Source of the DNA: Bacteroidota bacterium
GTDB taxonomy: Bacteria; Bacteroidota; Bacteroidia; Bacteroidales; GCA-2748055
Direction of reading: 5' to 3'
DNA: 10,913 nt
Assembly: GCA_030592605.1 (NCBI GenBank)
Contig: JAUVIT010000021.1
Span: 1 to 10,913, forward strand
A model generated the notes under the pieces. It was given only the letters and a program-made list of their open reading frames with translations, searched no databases and had not been told where the DNA came from. Made by a program: the position numbers and the translations under genes. The first letter of the stretch is position 1. The number at the start of each line of letters is the position of its first letter. Below, piece by piece: positions 7,499-10,913 of the stretch.

Positions 7499-10400
7499 TT
7501 AATAGGTCTTCTTTTGGGTGATTCGCTCTATATAGTCATTGAATTTCTTGAGTACCCTGAAATAGAGCAGCATATATAGGACTATTGTCATGACCCAGAT
7601 GACCATTACATTGACCCAAAGGGTGGGTACAAAAGCACCTGCAATCATCTTACGTGGTGCGTAAAAATGGGCTTTGACAAATTTATTGCTTGGATCCTGG
7701 TAGATGGGGTCTCTAACCTGGATCATATCGCCGTTAGATTCGGTGAAGTAATCAAAGGTCTTTTTATTGGTCACAAACTCCTCAAGGGTCTTGTTGGCAT
7801 GATTTCGTTTCAGGCCTTGCAGTTTCTCCAGATTATAGGATAGTGTAATGTCGTTGATCTTGTTTACAGCTGCCTTGTAGGTTTTTAAGTAGAAATCTTT
7901 CAGGGCATTGAGATACTCTTCTGTGTAAGCCAGGATCTCCCGGTTAATGGACTCAGGGGTAAGTTGATCAAGGTACTTCATGGTGAAAGTGGGGGTAACT
8001 TCCAGGTATTCATGCATGATCAAACGTTCACGATGTTCATCATGGATCTCTTTTTGAATCGTAAGCAGGTTGTATAATATCTTTTCGGTTGCCTCCGGAT
8101 TCTCCAGGTTATCCTTAATAAAGGTCAATTTATTCATTAACTCTTTAAGATAGAAATTGGTTTTCAGGCTTGAATTGCTTCTCAGTTTGTCCCAATCGTA
8201 GTAAACTTTCTGGTAATCATTGTTCATGAACTGATAGGTGGCAAGCCCTTCATAGGCCCATCGTGCAGCAATGATCTCTCCATAAAAGGGAATTCTTTTT
8301 GGAGATGAAATCTGCGGGTTAAGGTTATCAAACTTAACGATTATTCCGCTTAGAATAATCTGAGGGATGACGAGGAAGGGGATTAGGATATAGATAGTCA
8401 CCACGGTTTTGAAGCTGTCCGATATCAGCAGCCCCATCATATTGGACATGGCCCATGCCGAGAAGAGTACCAGCCAGTATTCAAAGTACATACCGTGTAT
8501 TCCCATCACCGTGTTACCTATGATCACAAAGGTAAACGCCTGTATGGCAGACAACATGAACTGGACCGTTACTTTGGATAAGAGGTAACCCGACCAGCTC
8601 AGGTTTAGAAATGCTTCCCGCTTCAGGATCTTTCGGTCCTTGATGATCTCTTCAGCGCTCACGGTAAGTCCCATGAAAATAGCTACGATTACCGACATGA
8701 AAATGTAGACAGGCAGGTTTTTATTTTCCAAAAGGGTATACCCGAAAGTATTGGATATGTCGGAATCGAAATATCGCACAATAAAGGCAAGCAGGAAGGC
8801 AAGCAGGGGAGCTTCAAGCATATTGATTACCAGGTATTGGGTATCGCTCAGTTTTTTCAGGATATCACGCTTTAGAAACACACTGAATTGTTTCACTTTG
8901 CCAGGTATTCTGAAGGAGATCTCCGGTAGTTCCTTCCTGGTAGCTTGCTCCAGCTCAGCCTCCTTATACTGTTTCTTGAAATGCTTACTCCACTCTTTTG
9001 GAGAGATTCTACGCGTATGCGTAAGATTTCCAAATTCATCCAAAACACTGGTCTCTATAATGTTAAAGACCTGTTCGGGATTAACATTACCACAGGTTGC
9101 ACATTCACTTTCATTCCAGTCAGCTGCCTGCACCTTCGATTTAAAGTACATGATCGAATCAATGGGATTCCCGTTGTATATCAGAAATCCGCCGGTATCG
9201 AGTATCAGCAGCCTGTCAAACATTTTAAAAATGTCTGAGGAGGGCTGGTGGATCACCACAAAAACCAGTTTGCCTTTAAATGTGAGTTCTTTGAGAAGAT
9301 CCAAAATGTTCTCACTGTCACGGCTCGACAATCCTGATGTGGGTTCATCCAGAAAGAGCACCGCCGGTTCCCGTATGAGCTCCAGAGCAATATTGAGCCT
9401 CTTTCGCTGTCCGCCACTGATCTTTTTATTCAAGGGGGATCCAACCTGGAAATCCTTGATCTCGTAAAGGCCCAGGTTTGTCAATACACGGTAGACCGTT
9501 TCAACCAGCTGGTCCTCTGTATAGTCTTCGAAGCAGAGTTTGGCATTGTAATAGAGGTTCTGATAGACAGAAAGCTCTTCAATAAGCAGGTCGTCCTGGG
9601 AGACAAATCCAATGACTCCCTCAATGCTGGGATCTCCACTATGGATATCAATGCCATTGATCAGCACTTTTCCTTCAGAGGGAATAGAAGCCCCATTCAA
9701 AACATTGAGTAAGGTGGATTTCCCGGCGCCGCTGGCCCCCATGATTCCTGTCAGGCGTCCTGATTGTTCAGTGAAACTAAGCTTGTGAAGTCCAACATCT
9801 CCCGATTTAAAGCGGTAGCTGATCTGCCTGGCCTCAAATACGATCCGGGATTTCACCATATCCCCTACAAAAAGAGATACCACATCGCTGTAGTAGACAG
9901 GTGCGATTTGCTGATTTCTCAAGGATGAACCTATATTGAGCGGATAGGACTTATAATTCTCCAGCAGCTGTCCATTCATATAGAGTTCAGCCTGGCCAAT
10001 GTATTTTACGAAGTAGAGATTGGTGGAGCTGATATGGATAAAACGTATCTGGCCATTCAGATTTTCCCTGTAAATATGTTTTATGTAAGCTCCTGCATTA
10101 TTCTCCCGCTTGCCATCTATCACCAGGTATTTGATATTGTCTTCCAGCTTCCCATCCGACAGGACAAAATTCCTGGTCAGATCAAAATCTTCATCGGGTA
10201 TATTAAAGGTATCTGAAACGATGGAGATAAACTCCATCTCCTGACTGGAGGCCTCCAGCTTATCCGATTTGATGAATTCAAGCAGTTGAAACAGCACCAC
10301 GATTTTCTGTGATTGCGCAAGCTCTTCATTGATGACGGTACAAATTTTCAGTACCCTGACCGACCGTCTTGATAACAACCTCTCTTTCTTGGTTACCTTG

Positions 10401-10585
10401 GCATCCTCCTCAATCACCTGCTTGAAGAAGTTGTCAAAAATATCCAGATATACAGCTACGAGTTCCTGATTGAGTTGTCTGCTAAGTAAGGATTCCACCA
10501 TCAGCCTTCTCTCTGAAGCATCGCTTCCGGGTCTTGAAACAATGGCAAATAATTGCATTAAAGCTTTCAGGATCTCTTCACTCAT
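7499..10585 (-). CDS. ABCG-like ABC transporter (ATPase-permease fusion) with TerB-like and FHA-like N-terminal domains
   Basis: This 1028-residue inner-membrane protein has several parts. Residues 1 to about 140 are helical; the segment at about 90-140 (SDKLEASSQEMEFI pattern) resembles TerB. Residues about 150-250 are beta-rich, with a probable FHA-like fold. The ATPase has Walker A G283-ASGAGKS-T291, signature S390-GGQ, Walker B ending D413-E414 and H-loop H446. A linker contains C495-A-T-C498. The ABC-2 membrane domain has helices near 585-603, 624-642, 674-696, 703-722, 727-750 and 989-1009, plus the ABCG-type loop EEIIKDRKILKREAF. About 230 mostly helical, charged residues lie between helices 5 and 6, probably periplasmic. 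ABCG-type half transporters work as dimers; the substrate cannot be told. The start is ATG 10583-10585, 63 nt after the PepSY gene, with no clear -7 box. The order of ATPase then membrane domain argues for the ABCG class. Confidence 0.88.
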   Translation of the reverse strand: MSEEILKALMQLFAIVSRPGSDASERRLMVESLLSRQLNQELVAVYLDIFDNFFKQVIEEDAKVTKKERLLSRRSVRVLKICTVINEELAQSQKIVVLFQLLEFIKSDKLEASSQEMEFISIVSDTFNIPDEDFDLTRNFVLSDGKLEDNIKYLVIDGKRENNAGAYIKHIYRENLNGQIRFIHISSTNLYFVKYIGQAELYMNGQLLENYKSYPLNIGSSLRNQQIAPVYYSDVVSLFVGDMVKSRIVFEARQISYRFKSGDVGLHKLSFTEQSGRLTGIMGASGAGKSTLLNVLNGASIPSEGKVLINGIDIHSGDPSIEGVIGFVSQDDLLIEELSVYQNLYYNAKLCFEDYTEDQLVETVYRVLTNLGLYEIKDFQVGSPLNKKISGGQRKRLNIALELIREPAVLFLDEPTSGLSSRDSENILDLLKELTFKGKLVFVVIHQPSSDIFKMFDRLLILDTGGFLIYNGNPIDSIMYFKSKVQAADWNESECATCGNVNPEQVFNIIETSVLDEFGNLTHTRRISPKEWSKHFKKQYKEAELEQATRKELPEISFRIPGKVKQFSVFLKRDILKKLSDTQYLVINMLEAPLLAFLLAFIVRYFDSDISNTFGYTLLENKNLPVYIFMSVIVAIFMGLTVSAEEIIKDRKILKREAFLNLSWSGYLLSKVTVQFMLSAIQAFTFVIIGNTVMGIHGMYFEYWLVLFSAWAMSNMMGLLISDSFKTVVTIYILIPFLVIPQIILSGIIVKFDNLNPQISSPKRIPFYGEIIAARWAYEGLATYQFMNNDYQKVYYDWDKLRSNSSLKTNFYLKELMNKLTFIKDNLENPEATEKILYNLLTIQKEIHDEHRERLIMHEYLEVTPTFTMKYLDQLTPESINREILAYTEEYLNALKDFYLKTYKAAVNKINDITLSYNLEKLQGLKRNHANKTLEEFVTNKKTFDYFTESNGDMIQVRDPIYQDPSNKFVKAHFYAPRKMIAGAFVPTLWVNVMVIWVMTIVLYMLLYFRVLKKFNDYIERITQKKTY

Positions 10586-10648
10586 ATTAGAGGTGTATTA
10601 TGGAGTCATTCAGAATATACGTAATATAGATGCCAGAAGTTGCCTAAG

Positions 10649-10913
10649 TTATAACCAGAGATAAAAAATTAGCAAAACCAGTGGGATCAGAATGCCAATA
10701 ATTGTTAGAATCCCTCCCCGCCCGGAGATTCCTTTTTTCCCCTTTATAAGGAAAAGACCAGATAGCGCAATCAGGATTAGCCCCAATGCATAAAGGTCAG
10801 AAAACCAGGTCCATAGTTTCTTTGGCTTGTTGTAATGAAGATAATTGAGTTCTCGAAAAACGGGTCGATTTCGGATCTTTGTTAGCTGCATCTTGCCCGT
10901 TTGCAGATTTACT
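10649..10913 (-). CDS. PepSY-associated membrane protein, C-terminal part (5' end outside window)
   Basis: The minus-strand frame is open to the window edge and ends at TAA 10649-10651, giving the last 87 or so residues. Residues read VNLQTGKMQLTK at the edge, so the Met at 10889-10891 is probably internal, not the start. Next come ELNYLHYNKPKKLWTWFSDLYA, typical of the helix-junction region in PepSY-associated TM proteins, and a membrane helix (ALGLILIALSGLFLI). After the basic turn KGKKGISGRGG a second helix runs to the C-terminus (ILTIIGILIPLVLLIFYLWL). Family members sit in the inner membrane and are often near iron or metal uptake genes, but nothing in this window shows a substrate. The ABC transporter gene follows 63 nt downstream on the same strand, so the two may be co-transcribed. 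Confidence 0.75.
   Translation of the reverse strand, partial: VNLQTGKMQLTKIRNRPVFRELNYLHYNKPKKLWTWFSDLYALGLILIALSGLFLIKGKKGISGRGGILTIIGILIPLVLLIFYLWL

Noticed and set aside
8751..9467. A 238-codon open frame on the plus strand, antisense to the ABC transporter.
   Set aside because: It has no recognisable domain and a Ser/Leu-rich, low-information composition. It mirrors strongly conserved ATPase motifs on the other strand, so it is a shadow.
10607..10625. TATATT-like sequence upstream of the ABC gene on the minus strand as a -7 promoter box.
   Set aside because: It misses the TTTG part of TAnnTTTG and no -33 element is visible, so a separate promoter for the ABC gene cannot be supported.

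Overview
The window looks like chromosomal core DNA from a member of the Bacteroidota, most likely the Bacteroidales/Marinilabiliales side of the phylum. The reasons are the lack of Shine-Dalgarno motifs before most genes, a TAnnTTTG-type -7 box before the siaB-like gene, and the family composition: an S41 peptidase with a GGGGIMPD-type C-terminal region, a stand-alone THUMP methyltransferase and a roughly 1,030-residue ABCG-like transporter with extra N-terminal domains. No mobile elements, tRNA or rRNA genes, or CRISPR arrays are visible.

Plus strand, 1-6352: a tight run of housekeeping genes. It holds the 3' part of rpsA (ribosomal protein S1), a small STAS anti-anti-sigma-like protein, rnz (RNase Z, tRNA 3' processing), guaA (GMP synthase), an exported S41 (CtpA-like) protease and an RlmL-like rRNA methyltransferase. 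Gaps are 5-40 nt, and no gene-end terminator is visible before about 6390, so these genes may be co-transcribed. The main oddity is a textbook intrinsic-terminator structure (14-bp stem, 5-nt loop, T8) lying inside the first 34 codons of rnz. It sits just downstream of the STAS gene and of a poorly placed GTG start, and looks like a translation-sensitive attenuator.

Plus strand, 6353-7431: an intergenic region with a weak terminator, nested inverted repeats and a good -7 box precedes a two-gene unit. This unit encodes a SiaB-like GHKL protein kinase and a SiaC-like (DUF1987) phosphoprotein with the acceptor Thr at residue 68. No SiaA phosphatase or SiaD diguanylate cyclase gene is in the window.

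Minus strand, 7499-10913: transcribed convergently and separated from siaC by a strong hairpin that probably serves both strands. A truncated PepSY-associated membrane protein gene enters from the right edge. It is followed by a large ABC protein that joins a TerB-like helical domain, a probable FHA-like beta domain, an ABCG-type ATPase, a CxxC linker and a six-helix membrane domain with a very large loop (about 230 residues) between the last two helices.
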